Shown piece by piece: positions 34,526 through 46,775 of a DNA stretch of 64,000 bases (within the stretch, counting starts at the first letter, position 1; each line of letters begins with the position of its first letter). The stretch spans positions 27,231 through 91,230 of the forward strand of contig JAACJM010000307.1 in assembly GCA_013368315.1 (NCBI GenBank), written 5' to 3'. This DNA comes from Tetrapyrgos nigripes. Its lineage: Eukaryota; Basidiomycota; Agaricomycetes; Agaricales; Campanellaceae. The position numbers and the translations under genes were made by a program. A model generated the notes under the pieces. The model saw nothing but the letters and a program-made list of their open reading frames with translations. It was not told where the DNA came from and did no database searches.

Positions 34526-35171
34526 CAATACATTGGATTCTCAGCTTATGTATTAACGCCCCTAAACTGAAACTGACCACGCCATAACTGAAACTGACCA
34601 TGCAAAGAGCTACCTGCATATTTATGCTCTTATAAGAGGACATGCCGCACTGGAACCAACAGAAAGACTTGTTCAAAATCATTCAAGACTATCCCAATGT
34701 TTCTGAGAAAATTAAACAGCAAGATGAAAGCTTGGTAAGTTATAGATTTTTGAAAAGACACAAAGAGAACACGAAACACCAAGTAGATTCCACTACTGTC
34801 TGATACCTCAAGACTAATAAAGTACAAGGATAATTCTGTCTTAGAGAAAAGTATTATGCAATCTGGTACAATTTACTCTCAAATATACTCTCGAATGAGA
34901 TTCCAACAAGAAATGCAGTTTACCCAGAGATGTGGTTGGGGGGATGTGTTCGGGGTAATATAACAGGCAATTCGCATTGGCTATCTGCCAGGCATCCTTT
35001 TTCTTCTGGAATAAACATCTGCATGATGTAAAATATGCGCATCTCAGTATTATTTATTTTGCAATGAGATCCTTCATCGAAGAGACAACTCAGGTTGGGT
35101 TGGATATAACAGGAAACTCGGCTATTGCTTTGGGATCAATAGGGTGGTTTGTTGTGGGACCAAAGCAAGCA
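34526..35171 (+). other. Upstream region of the KDZ transposase
   Basis: Probable promoter region. A possible short upstream exon at 34641-34733 (MPHWNQQKDLFKIIQDYPN) ends at a GTAAGT donor, but no acceptor that joins it in frame was identified. Otherwise nothing recognised. Confidence 0.35.
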
Positions 35172-37968
35172 ATGTTCCGAAAACTCAAGACTCAGGCGCA
35201 GCAGAAGCCTAGTAATCCTCATCTCGCTAACATTGTCGGTTCCAGACCATCCTCAAAACCAGTTGTACTTTCTGCAGTACTCTCAGACAACAGATGATGC
35301 ATACTCGAAACCTCTGTCCATGTCAAACCTCCCCTCAAAAGACCTCGCCATGAAGCTGCGAGCAGCGACGAGGTTACACAACTCACAGACTTGAAATTTG
35401 GAGAGCCTTATGAGTCTGTGCTCGCCAATGTAGGGGGTGATGCTTTTGATGAGGTCATTGAGAAGTCAGTGCCTCAGCTAACCACCGAAAATTTGAAGGC
35501 TCAGAGACGGTATCAGAGCTCGGTAAGTGTCTCCCTTCTTGAATGATAACAAATATGTATTGAAACTCTGTACTAGGATCAACCGATGAAGGAATAGACA
35601 CCTTATCGTGACGAGTATCTGTATGAGCTGATCCGCAATGAGGGCCGGGGAGATGTGGACCTTAACAGCTGCTCTCAATGCAAAAGGCTCTCGATAGATG
35701 GAGATAAAGATGACCCTGAGCCACTTTATCGTTGCCTGGAGTGTAATGATCCCAAGCTAATGTGTCAAGCATGCTGCTTGAAGAAGCATGCAGACCGACC
35801 CTTTGATATCATTGAGGTGCGTAGATATTCAAAAAGTATATGAAGGGATAGATTTAACATTGCAACTGTAGAAGTGGAATGGAATCTTTTTTGAAGAGGT
35901 TTCTCTGCAATCACTAGGGCTTGTTCTGTCATTTGGGCACAATCACGGCGAACCTTGTCTGCATCCCCATATATGCAAGTCCTTCACAGTAATCCACACC
36001 AACGGCATCCACCAAATCACTGCTCAGCTGTGTAATTGTGCTCATAAGTACGAGGCAGGAGAGTACCAGCAGCAACTTTTACGTCGGCGCTTGTATCCAT
36101 CAACTCATTTGGACCCTCGCTCTACAGCTACTTTTGATGTACTGAACAACTTCCATAGCATGACACTACAGGGCAAGATTAATATATATGACTACTACAA
36201 TGGACTGGAGAACCTGAGAAACAATGCTGGCCTCCGAAAAATCAAGGTGACAGGTTTCATACTATTAATAATTATGTTACTAACAGCTTCTCTATAGGAT
36301 CGCTACAAGGCCTTCTGTCGCATGATACATCAATGGCAGCATCTAAAAATGTTGAAGCAAGCAGGAAGAGGGAATGATGGCTCGAGACCAGTTGAAGAGA
36401 CCCAGGCTGGTGAACTGGGAGTTGAGTGTCCTGCATGCCCTCAACCTGGGGTCAATCTACCAGAAAATTGGCAGGATATTGAACCAGAACGCAGGTAAAC
36501 ACATAAACATCACTGCTCTATAAACAAGACTAAAATATATCTCAAGTTCATATATTGGCTTTTTCTTGCAATAGACGCATGCTTCTGGCTCAAAAGACAT
36601 GCTGTCTCCTCGGAAGAGAATGATCCTGCTTTAGGGAGTGGTTGGGCATATTATGTTGAAGATGGCCCATACAGAAAATACCTTCAAACAATTCCAGACC
36701 AGCAGGAGGTAAGTCGTTGTTCTCTGCGCAGAATAAGTGCCCTAACTTGATAAATCGTTTTATGTACAGATGTCTACATGTAGTGGCTTAGCGACTCTGG
36801 AAATGGCTAATACAAAATTTTCAAGAGGATATGCCTGTACTGGGTGTGGCTTGGGTGTTTGTGCACGTCATGAATTCGTTCAAAAGAATGGCGTAGTCGA
36901 CTTGACAAAAGGAGAGCGGTACGTGGTGATTCCTTCAGGAAATAACTGGCCCTGATGTAGAATAGATACGCTAGTATGGATTATAGCTTTGCATCATACA
37001 TGCGCCACCATGATCATTGCCTAACCAAGGTCCAAGCATATGACATTGCTTGTCAGTGGTCAATTTATATTATTGACCGCCTCAAGCTGCTGCCACCGCT
37101 TCTTCGACTAAATCTTCTGTTGCATATCATTTATTATGTTGTTCCAAAGCTTCACATACATCAACTACACTACTCTTTGAACTTGTTATGGGGTGCTGGC
37201 CAAACTGACAGTGAAGGAATTGAACGATCTTGGGCACACATGGGCCCTGTGGCCACAAGCACTCAGGATGTGGGCCCTGGTTCCCGACATGACACATTGG
37301 ATGACCACTGGGGTCACTGGAACTGGATTAAATTAGTGGGCCTGGGTATGTGATAGGTATAATGTTTCATTCAGAATTCTTGAAGTTTGGCAGATGGCGT
37401 TCTCTATAGGTGAATTGTTGTTGCGACGCCTGTTCAATGCAATATTGGAACAAATTATCCAGTCCCGTTCTTTAGCAGAGTTCACCAAGGGGCAGGAGAA
37501 ACAGCAGCCTGGTGTCACCAAAGTCTGGGAACAGATGATCAAAAATTGGGAAAGTGAGTAACATCTACCGGTGAAGGTCAGAAAGATTCCAAACCCTTAC
37601 GAGATGCCTCGGACAGGTGAGTAATTTATTGATCTAAACTTAAACTCAATATGTATGGACTAATACATACATTTTAGGTCTTACAGAAAGTGAGATTCGT
37701 CTGCGGAACAAGAGAAGAAAGGTGTTCCTTCCATTTCCAGTGTGAGCCCTACATCGTTCATATCTCAAGGGCTGGAATTAGAAGATCAACAGTAAGTTCT
37801 TCATTATGTTAGCCTTTTACTTTCAGCATAATCTAACAAGAGGTAGACGCAATTTGAAATTGGAAATCAAAGGGAAGAAATTTGATACTGCAACACAGAA
37901 AACATCGTTACTCCAACGGCGAACAAAACTCCTGTGAGCGATTGGCAAATTTCGGTCTCTACAAGCTG
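35172..37968 (+). pseudogene. KDZ transposase with CxC2-like cysteine cluster
   Basis: ATG 35172 (MFRKLKTQAQQ). Exons by splice signals: 35172-35522, 35577-35816, 35872-36246, 36298-36494, about 36545-36708, 36770-36918, 36975-37345, 37410 onward. Exon 2 holds the zinc cluster (CSQCKRLS, YRCLECNDPKLMCQACCLKKH). The catalytic region carries MDYSFASY, QAYDIACQW, DSEGIERSWAH and HWGHWNWIK, the conserved KDZ aspartates and glutamate. It cuts and pastes the element in the nucleus. Defects: TGA at 35296 (former CGA), TAG for Trp at about 35594, TAA at about 37558, TGA at about 37936, and a phase clash before exon 5. The 3' end is interrupted at 37968 by the GyE LTR. Confidence 0.85.
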
Positions 37969-38168
37969 TCAAGAACGTTGTCGCTTAACAAAACCACCCA
38001 AGTCACACAATGAACAAGATAGATTCAGCGAGTTACAATGAGGAGAGACAGAGGAAAAGTGATAGGGACAAGAAGGGATCGAGTAGCTGACTATGCTCGA
38101 CACTGCACTGTACTAGGAGCGGAGTGGAGACGAAGTGAACAGACTAAGGAATCTAGCTACGAGATCTA
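37969..38168 (-). repeat. GyE 3' LTR, left part
   Basis: Starts TGTCAAGAACGTTGTC like the GyA LTR at 9134 and contains the self-primer complement TGAACAGACT (38136-38145). Ends at GAGATCTA, the presumed target duplication of FB1. Confidence 0.88.
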
Positions 38169-39420
38169 ACACTGGGTGCAAACACTTGTAAATCCTCTGC
38201 TTTACTGAGGTTTTACAAGAGTATTACACCAAGCCAATCAATATGTAAGACTCCTTGTCATACATTAGTATTACAAGAGACAGAAAAAATTAGAACAACC
38301 TTGTATGACCATTGTAAGTCACAAAGAAATACCATGGACTTTCAGTGTGACTTGCTGTCACTGTATACCCTTGGTGGATATACTGTGGAATTACACAGGA
38401 ATTTCAGAGTGACTTTTTGTCACAATATGTCATGTAGTAAGACACATAAGAAATACTGGAGTATTTCAGTGTGACAGATAATCACAGTATGACAAACAGT
38501 AAGGCAAGAGAGATTTACAAAGAACTTACAAGGAAGCAAAATCTGCAGGAAATTTACAAAGTGACAATCGAGTCACAGTAATACAGTTGTAAGACTAGCT
38601 GTATTATGAAGGAATTACAAGAAAGATTTGCTACAAACACTGGTAAATCCTCAGCCTTACTGGAGTATTACAAGAGTATTATGGGGAACCAATCAATATG
38701 TAAGTTGGCTTGACTTACAAGTGTATTACAAAATAGACAAAAAATGAGGACTATTCTGAAAGACCATTGTAAGCTGCAAGGACATACCATGGACTTTCAG
38801 TGTGAGGCTTTGTCACAGTATAGCATTGAAGAGCATACAGTGGAATTACAAGGTGACTTTTTTGTCACAGTATGTCTTCTTGTAAAACAGAACTGAAATA
38901 GCAGGGTATTTCAGTGTGAGATAATGTCACAGTATGACAATTTGTGAACCAAGTAAAATTTACAGAGGACTTACCAGAAGGTAGAACTTGAAAGTCTTGG
39001 GTAAGACTGCTCATATTTACACTGAATTTACGGAGGGACAGCTGTGTCACAGTAATACCCTAGAAAGACTTGTGACTTTACAAGGGAATTACAAGATGCA
39101 GGTTTTAAAAGTCTATCTCGTAAGTCTCTGGAAAAAACCTGCATGCTAAATGGAGAATATACAGTGTGACAGACTGGTCACAGTAATACACTTGTAAGTC
39201 ACAAGAAATTACAATGACTTTACTGAAAAGTGACTATTTTGTAAGTCATCATGTATATCCAATGGACTTACAAGAGACTTGTTGGATGGATTTGCAGTGC
39301 ATGTCAATTAAGTAATACAGAAGGGCTTACTGAAAATTTACAGGATGTAATACAATGAATTCATTGAACCAGGTCAATTAAATGTTACTAAATATAAATA
39401 CACAGCTCAGGCTGGACTGT
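38169..39420 (+). repeat. FB1 left arm
   Basis: Built from repeated boxes of the form CTGTGACA, a 4-7 nt spacer and TGTCACACTGAAA, with TTACAAG/CTTGTAA boxes between them. The boxes recur every 50-110 bp. No ORF of interest. Confidence 0.85.
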
Positions 39421-40998
39421 GTCTGCCTTGTCATCTTCGTCTGCTCAGTCTGTTAGGTCTGCCTTGTCTGCCTTGTCTGCCTTGTCTGCCTTGTCTGCCT
39501 TGTCTGCCCCGTCTGCCCCATCTGTCTCATCTGCCTCATTTGCTCCATCTGCCTCATCTGCCCTGTCTGCCTTGTCATCTTTGTCTGCTCAGTCTGTTAG
39601 GTCTGCTTTGTCTGCCTCATCTGCCTCGTCTTCATTCAACCAGGTCAATTAAATGTTACTAAATATAAATAGACAGCTCAGGCTGGACTGTGTCTGCCTT
39701 GTCATCTTCGTCTGCTCAGTCTGTCAGGTCTGCTTTGTCTGCCTCGTCTGCCTCGTCTGCCTCGTCTGCCTTGTCTGCCCCGTCTGCCTCGTCTGCCTCG
39801 TCTGCCCCGTCTGCCTCGTCTGCCTCGTCTGCCCCGTCTGCCTCGTCTGCCTCGTCTGCCCCGTCTGCCCCGTCTGCCCCGTCTGCCTCGTCTGCCTCGT
39901 CTGCCCCGTCTGCCTCGTCTGCCCCGTCTGCCTCGTCTGCCCCGTCTGCCTCGTCTGCCTCGTCTGCCCCGTCTGCCTGGTCTGCCCCGTCTGCCGTCTG
40001 CCTGGTCTGCCCCGTCTGCCTGGTCTGCCCCGTCTGCCTCGTCTGCCTCGTCTGCCTCGTCTGCCCCGTCTGCCTCGTCTGCCTCGTCTGCCTTGTCTGC
40101 CCCGTCTGCCTTGTCTGCCCCGTCTGCCTTGTCTGCCTCGTCTGCGTCGTTGTCTGCCTCGTTGTGGGCCTCGTCTGCCTCGTTGTCTGCCTCGTTGTGG
40201 GCCTCGTCTGCCTCGTTGTCTGCCTCGTCTGCTCCGTCTGCCTCGTCTGCTCCGTCTGCTTTGTCTGCTCCGTCTGCCTGGTCTGCTCCGTCTGCCTGGT
40301 CTGCTCCGTCTGCCTGGTCTGCTCCGTCTGCCTGGTCTGCTCCGTCTCGTCTGCCTCGTCCCCCTCGTCTGCTCCGTCTGCCTCGTCCCCCTCGTCTGCT
40401 CCGTCTGCCTCGTCCCCCTCGTCTGCTCCGTCTGCCTCGTCCCCCTCGTCTGCTCCGTCTGCCTCGTCCCCCTCGTCTGCTCCGTCTGCCTCGTCCCCCT
40501 CGTCTGCTCCGTCTGCCTCGTCCCCCTCGTCTGCTCCGTCTGCCTCGTCCCCCTCGTCTGCTCCGTCTGCCTCTTTGCCCTCGTCTGCTCCGTCTGCCTC
40601 TTTGCCCTCGTCTGCTCCGTCTGCCTCGTCGCCCTCGTCTGCTCCGTCGCCCTCGTCTGCCTCGTCACCCTCGTCTGCCTCGTCGCCCTCGGCTGCCTCG
40701 TCGCCCTCGTCTGCCTCGTCTGCCTCATCTGCTCTGTCTGCCTCGTCCCCCTCGTCTGCTCCGTCTGCCTCATCGCCCTCGTCTGCCTCGTCGCCCTCGT
40801 CTGCCTCGTCGCCCTCGTCTGCCTCGTCCCCCTCGTCTGCCTCGTCGCCCTCGTCTGCCTCGTCGCCCTCGTCTGCCTCGTCCCCCTCGTCTGCCTCGTC
40901 CCCCTCGTCTGCCTCGTCTCCCTCCTCTGCCTCGTCTCCCTCGTCTGCCTCGTCTGCCTTGTCTGCCTCATCTGCTCCGTCTGCCTCGTCTGCCCTGG
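39421..40998 (+). repeat. FB1 left 9-bp satellite, (GTCTGCCTC)n
   Basis: About 1.5 kb of a 9-bp unit with variants GTCTGCTCC, GTCTGCCCC and GTCCCCCTC arranged in higher-order blocks (for example an 18+9 bp period at 40360-40570). A 55-bp unique spacer (about 39636-39690), shared with the arm end, separates a short first array from the long second array. The unit is a multiple of three, so all frames stay open; the predicted proteins are artefacts. Confidence 0.92.
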
Positions 40999-43900
40999 GC
41001 GAAGGCTATGTCAGGGCGTGTTCCTAACATGATGTAAAGAAGAGATCCAATGACAGTTTGATATTTCTGTCGAAGGATTGGGTCAACTGGGGCTTTATTT
41101 TTTATAGGATAATATCCTGCAGGTAATGGAGTAGCAGAAGCTTTCGCGTTTTGCATACCACATCGTTCTAATACCTTTTCAAGGTAGGCGCATTGATCAA
41201 GATAAATTTTGCTGCCTTTCCTGATGCATTCCCATTTCTTCATAAACTTTGCTTTTAGTTTGAGCACTAGCTGTTTGTCTGCTCCGCAGAATAAGGCATC
41301 ATCAACGTAGACAACGGCAATGACAATGTGACCGTTCTGATTATATATGAAGATTCCGGCATCAGAATTGATTCGCTTGAAACCAAGTTCTGCCGTGGAC
41401 TTGTCGAGACCTTTCCACCAAGCAAGACCAGCTTGCTTAAGTCCATATAGAGCGCGAAGTAGCCGAATCACTTTGCGTTCTTTTCCAGGTTCTATGAAAC
41501 CTTCCGGTTGTTCCATATAGATCTCTTCTTCGAGTATGCCATAGAGATAGGCACTACGAACATCGACACCTGAGATGTGCCAATTATTGAGGGCAGCCAA
41601 TGCGAAGATAAGGCGCACCGTCTCGAAGCGAACAACTGGGGAGAAGACTTGATCGAAGTCTAGACCTTCAATCTGTGAGAAACCTTTAGCAATGAGTCTC
41701 GCCTTCTTACGACCATCAGTTTTGATGTCGAAGACCCATCAGTTTTTTATGACTTTCCTATTCTCAGGACGATCTATGAGTTGGAAAGTTCCGCGCCTAC
41801 GAAGTACCTCTAATTCTTCACGGCAAGCAATTTTCCATTCCTCTTGCTCCTTATCTGGTAAGAGCGATATTTCTCGGAGTGTCCATTCGCGGGGAGATTT
41901 AGAGTCAATTGCATTATTAAGCAAGAGATTTATCAACTGTACTCCCCCTTCCCGGCATAGTTGTGCCTGATCTTCTAAAAGATCGTTTCCATCTGTATTA
42001 GATGCAGAATTCTCATCGTCTGATGAATGTGGCTTGAGACCTTCATCAGCGTCTCCTGAGTCACTTTGTCCAGCAGAACTAGGACCGGGATCCTGTGATT
42101 CTGCGGCTGCAGTCCCGTGTGGCTGGTTTAGCTCTCGCCATGCCTCAGGTTCTCTTGCGGCTCTATCAGTGTCGCGTTTATCAGTTGCGACCTGTTTATC
42201 TGCATCGCGTGCACGCACGCCAGGGGGCCGAGTGCTCCCCTGTCTCCAGGCTTGATTAGAGTCTGGTACAAATGTTTTTGGTGCTCTCCTTTCACGTTGA
42301 GTTCGTCTAGGTGCAGGAGGCGGATTCGGTGATTGCCTTGGTCGCCTCGGAGGTGTCTGTGGAAGCTGCGGTAGTGTATCAGGTTCAGACTCAGATCTCG
42401 GAGGTGGCGTTTCCGGTGGCGATCTCCGCAGACTCTGTCTGTCAGCATCGTCATGCCAAACATCAGGTCTCCTTCTGGAAGGTACGTTGGGTGGTATTTA
42501 AAAATGCTCGTCTTCATCTTCGCCGAACATTTGAGGAACATCCTCATTAGGATCGTTTGGAACGTCTTTCGACGTTATAGGAAGTTGTTTGGAGTTTGTT
42601 GTGTTTTTATCGCATTGAGGAAACAAAGTTTCATTGAATACTGCTTGTGGTGCAGTGAATAATGCGTTGTTTTTTCTCATGAATAGATCACCATGGCTGC
42701 CAGGGGCAGGACCAAGATAGGTCATAAGTTCTGTTTTGGAAGCGAGTTTATTTTTTTCGAATTTTCGCTGGAACAAAGACATATGCTCCACAGCCAAGTA
42801 CACGTAAGTGATTCATACGAGGCTTTTTCTTTTCCAGAACTTCATATGGTGTTATCCAGTCATGTCGCTGCATCGGAGTGCGCGTATACAAATATATTGC
42901 ATGTGTAACACAAAATTCCCACCAGCTATCAGGAAGACATGCGTGTTTGCGCATCGCCTCAGCTTTATCCATTATAGTGCGCATAAGACGCTCAGCACGA
43001 CCATTTTGTTGGGGGGTGTATGGCGCGCTTTGTAGGATCTTGATGCCTTTGTCTTTCAACATTTCTCTGAAGGCACCTTTAACGTATTCTCCCCCTGCAT
43101 CGGACATCCATTGTTCGACTTTAGATTTGTATTGATTCTCGACCATAGTGAGCCATTGGCGAGTTACATGTATTGGCGTTTTCTTATTGTTCAATAGAAA
43201 GGCCCATGCATTAGATGTAAAGTCGTCCAAGAAGATTATCATATAATTGAATTTGTGGTACGATTCAGTGGGGAATTCTTTGAGATCCGAATGGATTAAT
43301 TCAAAGGGACGCGACGCCCGTGTTTCTGATGGTGGGTAAACTCGTTGTGGTGTTTTACCTTCGAGACATCCATGGCAAATAGGTGGTTGTAAAGGAATAT
43401 TGAATTCTGGCCAGCCGTCGGTATGTGTTCGAAGATGTTTGAGAACATCACGAGAGGGGTGACCAGCACGTTGATGTGCTAAGTCAAAATTGATTTCGTA
43501 AATCATAGCGTCTGCCAAAGAGGCGACGTCTGTTTTGGTATGAGGAAGATAATAGATAGTGTCTTCCGGTGATCGTTTGGTAAATGTCAACCAACGACGA
43601 CGCATTAATTGTCCATCTACATCTGTCATTTTGTCATGTTTCATCAGCATGATCATTTTGTCTGATCCATGAACTGTCACTCTGTCGGATTGTAGAAATG
43701 TACCAAGTGATAGTAGACGTTGGTTCAGATCGGCAACATAATAAACAGGGGCAACTTTGAAGTAGCGTGCTCCTTGTTGTATGATGACAGTTCCAGCGGT
43801 GTTGGTTTTGGTAACTCCATTTGCAGTTTGAATGGAGATTGGATCTACTTTATGTGACTCAACAAAATCAGTTAAGTCGAAAGTATAATGAGCAGATGCT

Positions 43901-46163
43901 CCAGAGTCGAGTAACCAGGCGTTATTATAATCTTTCTGGTTGATGAGAGTATTCTTTCCCTTGCAATTCAAACAAGATGAATAATAAGTCCCACAGGGAC
44001 ATAATATATTGGGTACATTATAAATAGAGGGGCTAATAGAGCCCAGAGGAGCGGTATGTATAAATATGTTACAAGCATGTGATAATAGATTACATGCGAC
44101 TGGGCTCATCATCTGCACTGTATGGGAAGTGTCAGATACTCTATTCACAATGGAAGAGAAAGAGGTTGTGGCGTACCTGTAGTACCCGCCATCATTCCAA
44201 CCTTCAGAAATAATCTCCTCCTCGGAGTCAGACCCGAGAGAGATAACGTCCATGTCCGGAGAATCGGACAGAGGTTCGAGGTCCGGCATTGAGTCGGCAT
44301 CCCCACTGGCATCCGAGTTGGAAGCACTGCGGGACGTGGAGATTTCCTCGAATAACGGGGTCACCGACCGTGCTTGACTCCACCCCGATGAATTGGAGTC
44401 GCTCGTTTGGTCAAGGTCCCTGTCGAGGTCCTCGAGACCATCGTTGTACTCCCTGTCGAACTCCCCCGAATACCACCTCCGAGTCATCTCGTCGTTGATT
44501 ACCTGCATACGCTCCTCGAGCGTTCTGGGCTTGGGATCAACGTTCTCTTTGTCGGAATCCCTCATATCGACGAGACCAGCCTCCCACATTCTGAGGCGCT
44601 TGGTTGACTCCTCCTTTTCCTTCTCGAACTGCTCCGAGTCCATGCTTCCCGCGTTGGACACCAGGCTGTCTGATAGCCTGTCCATCTCCTCGGCCATTTC
44701 GGCGTCGTCGTCCGTTCCCACGCACTTGTCGTGGTACTTGTCGAAGTTGTTCCACGCATGTATTTGCTGTGGAGTACCCCAGTTCGCGGCACCCCAACCG
44801 TCAGAGGCGTTGTCGTTGCGGATGTCGAACCAGTGTTTGACGTCGTGAGCAGGGTTGGATTTGGTGTGGGAGAAGGTGGAACCTTCAGGATGAGGGTCGA
44901 CGAGGTTTTGCCAATAGTAACATTCCATGAAAGAACGACCGTCAGAAATGATGGAAGGACGAGGGAGAGAGGCAGTGGAATGAGACATGTGTGCTAGTTC
45001 AAGGTCTTTGAGAAGCTCACCAGTTGGCTTAATCCCATTATCACAAGCGGTTTTAAAGGCATTCTGAACAGATGAGAAAAATCTGTCAAAAGGCTTTACC
45101 GTCTCGCTAAAGAAGGGTTTACGCACATCTTTGGTAGAGGGCTCTGTGACCGTGATGGTCAGAGTTTCCTTGAAGAACTTCGCTGCATGTATGACGTGAG
45201 AGTGTCCTAATTTGATAGGACCCATGCTTTGAGCTTGTTGCTTCTGGCATGTTTGTTCACCGGCGCGTTTTCCGTGGCCTCGCCAGTTGCCACGTCCTCG
45301 GCCTTTGCCTCTCCAAGCGCTGCTGCCACTCTTATGGCGCTGCTGCTGTTCCTCGAAAACAGGAGGTTTGCCTTTACGTTTGATTGCCGTGATTTTGGTA
45401 GCGTTGGCAGATTGAGCTTTCTTTCCGCCGCGAGCCTCCCAAGTGTTGACGACATGGGTACGGAGACTATCGAGAGTTTTGTTCTCAAAGTCATCGATGT
45501 CGTCCTGAGTGATCCTGGCAATGATGTAGGCATAGATGTCAGGAGGGAGTTTGTTGATGACGATCATGTATTGGAGATACATGGGGATCTCAGTGTTAGT
45601 GCCTGCATTAGTGATACGGGTCAGGTACATTTTGATGAGATCGATTGCAGCACCAGGGTGCACGTTACGTGGAATCTCGACATTCATAGCACGTTTGAAG
45701 TTCTGAAAGACTTCAGCAGCTCCGGGCGTACCATAGAGTTCCTTGAGAGTGTCCCACATGACTCTAGCGGTGGTGATATTTTCGATCTTGGCACCAATAG
45801 CTTGGGTGACGCGAAGTTTGATGACACCCATGGCTTTGTCGTTGTCTTTTTCCCAATCAGCAACACTGCCACTAGCAGCAGCAATGAAGTGAGGAGAAGG
45901 ACTACCAGCGTCAGATTCGTCATCCGTAGCGGCGGCAGCAGCAGCTGTGGCAGTAGTGCCTCCAGTAGTTCCAGCGGGAGCAGCGGGAGTATGGGGAGCA
46001 GCGGGAGGAGCTGGAACGGGGGATGTGGATCCAACAATCTGGATTTCTCCAGGTTTGAGGGTATTGAGGACATAGGCGATGCCCTGGACTTGCTAGCCCA
46101 AAGGGTATAGTTCGGTCCAGTGAGTTCTGGAACGGTGGACATAAAGCTTGATCCGGAAGACAT
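40999..46163 (-). pseudogene. Cop1 gag-pol polyprotein with an inserted tryptophan/acid-rich domain
   Basis: ATG 46163 (MSSGSSFMSTVPELTGPNYT). A one-base loss at about 46095 shifts the frame. Gag: WDTLKELYGTPG, then an RG-rich basic part. An unusual segment of about 280 residues follows (about 45000-44160) with FMECYYWQNL, DGWGAANWGTPQQIHAW, KRLRMWEAGL and a long Asp/Glu/Ser region. Protease AWLLDSGASAHY is at about 43920. Integrase has the HQRAGHPS and CHGC zinc finger and D, D, E in HSDLKEF, SDAGGEY and NGRAER. A frameshift is at about 42750. A Pro-rich spacer leads to RT with TGA for CGA before WVFDIK (41737), LRALYGLKQ and YVDD (41296-41312). It ends [10 protein letters not shown] at the satellite junction. 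Confidence 0.87.
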
Positions 46164-46559
46164 TTCAAATGTAATCTGGGGATATAATCAAACTGTCAGC
46201 ATAACATCCTATATGCAAGATAAGCGGCGGCGTTAAGGACGCGCCATAAAAATAAATTGAAAGCTGCGGCTAGCGCGCTTATGACAGTGATTATCCCCGG
46301 TGTGCTTTATACCAGTTTGCAGCCATGAAGGCGCTACTGAGCACGTACAGCAGCCATGAAGGCGCATGTAAAGAACTTCTGCCACAGAGGGCGATGTTCA
46401 AGCAGCCGCAGGGGCGCTACCAGGTATTTACACAGTCTAGGACTTGCTGCCAGTGATGGCGCGATGTCCAGGGCTTGCGGGGCCCATAACCTGTTGAGCA
46501 GGCTATGTTCTATATACGTAGCGGCAACTGCAAACTTACCTGGGGATGTAAAAGTGCTT
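46164..46559 (-). other. Cop1 leader
   Basis: 396 bp between LTR and gag start, without a supported ORF. A primer-binding site was not identified. Confidence 0.5.
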
Positions 46560-46775
46560 TGTTAGAGCGGTTTGTTAGAGGTTAAGAGCGATGAGTGTTA
46601 AGGGAAATCCTTATTCTTGTAGGGCAATCTACGAGCCCTTTTATACTGTTCTAGATAGTACATGTGACTACTTATCTAAGAACTACTGATGTAAGTAAGC
46701 GTAACTAACTAGATTACTATCTAATCTATATCTAATCTAGTGTTGATGGCTGCTTACTAATTTGCCAATTCAACA
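46560..46775 (-). repeat. Cop1 5' LTR (216 bp)
   Basis: On the minus strand it starts TGTTGAATTGGC and ends CTCTAACA. It contains AGTATAAAAGGGC, a good TATA box, at about 46635-46650. The inner end could alternatively be 46573, because the TAACA end motif occurs twice. Confidence 0.65.

Larger units (their letters stand above)
29741..37968. mobile_element. KDZ1: KDZ-superfamily DNA transposon remnant with three genes
   Basis: A transposase with CxC2-like cysteine cluster on the plus strand (35172-37968) lies beside two minus-strand spliced genes (29741-32586 and 33178-34415). KDZ (Kyakuja-Dileera-Zisupton) elements are established in basidiomycetes. That the two minus-strand genes belong to the same element is inference from adjacency, similar decay and my recollection that the first is a mushroom-specific family often next to KDZ transposases. 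The right end is cut by the GyE LTR at 37969. Terminal repeats were not found, so the left boundary is arbitrary. Confidence 0.65.
40999..46775 (-). mobile_element. Cop1: Ty1/copia element, minus strand, 3' truncated, inside the FB1 satellite
   Basis: The 5' LTR (46775-46560) abuts the satellite directly; leader and gag-pol follow. The element stops at 40999 inside the reverse transcriptase/RNase H region, again directly against satellite units. RNase H and the 3' LTR are missing. A single long polyprotein in the order gag, protease, integrase, RT marks it as copia and not gypsy. Confidence 0.9.

Noticed and set aside
34641..34733. First exon of the KDZ transposase
   Set aside because: A good GTAAGT donor is present, but no acceptor joins it in frame to the ATG-led exon at 35172. 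It is kept only as a possibility.
39421..40998. CRISPR-like array
   Set aside because: There are no unique spacers; units are contiguous 9-mers, and the organism is a fungus.
39653..41032. Open frames of 300-460 codons on both strands over the left satellite
   Set aside because: They are translations of a 9-bp repeat in which no frame contains a stop. They show no domains and change sense with every frame.
45229..46110. 293-codon plus-strand frame across copia gag
   Set aside because: Antisense shadow of gag; no recognised motif and no promoter.
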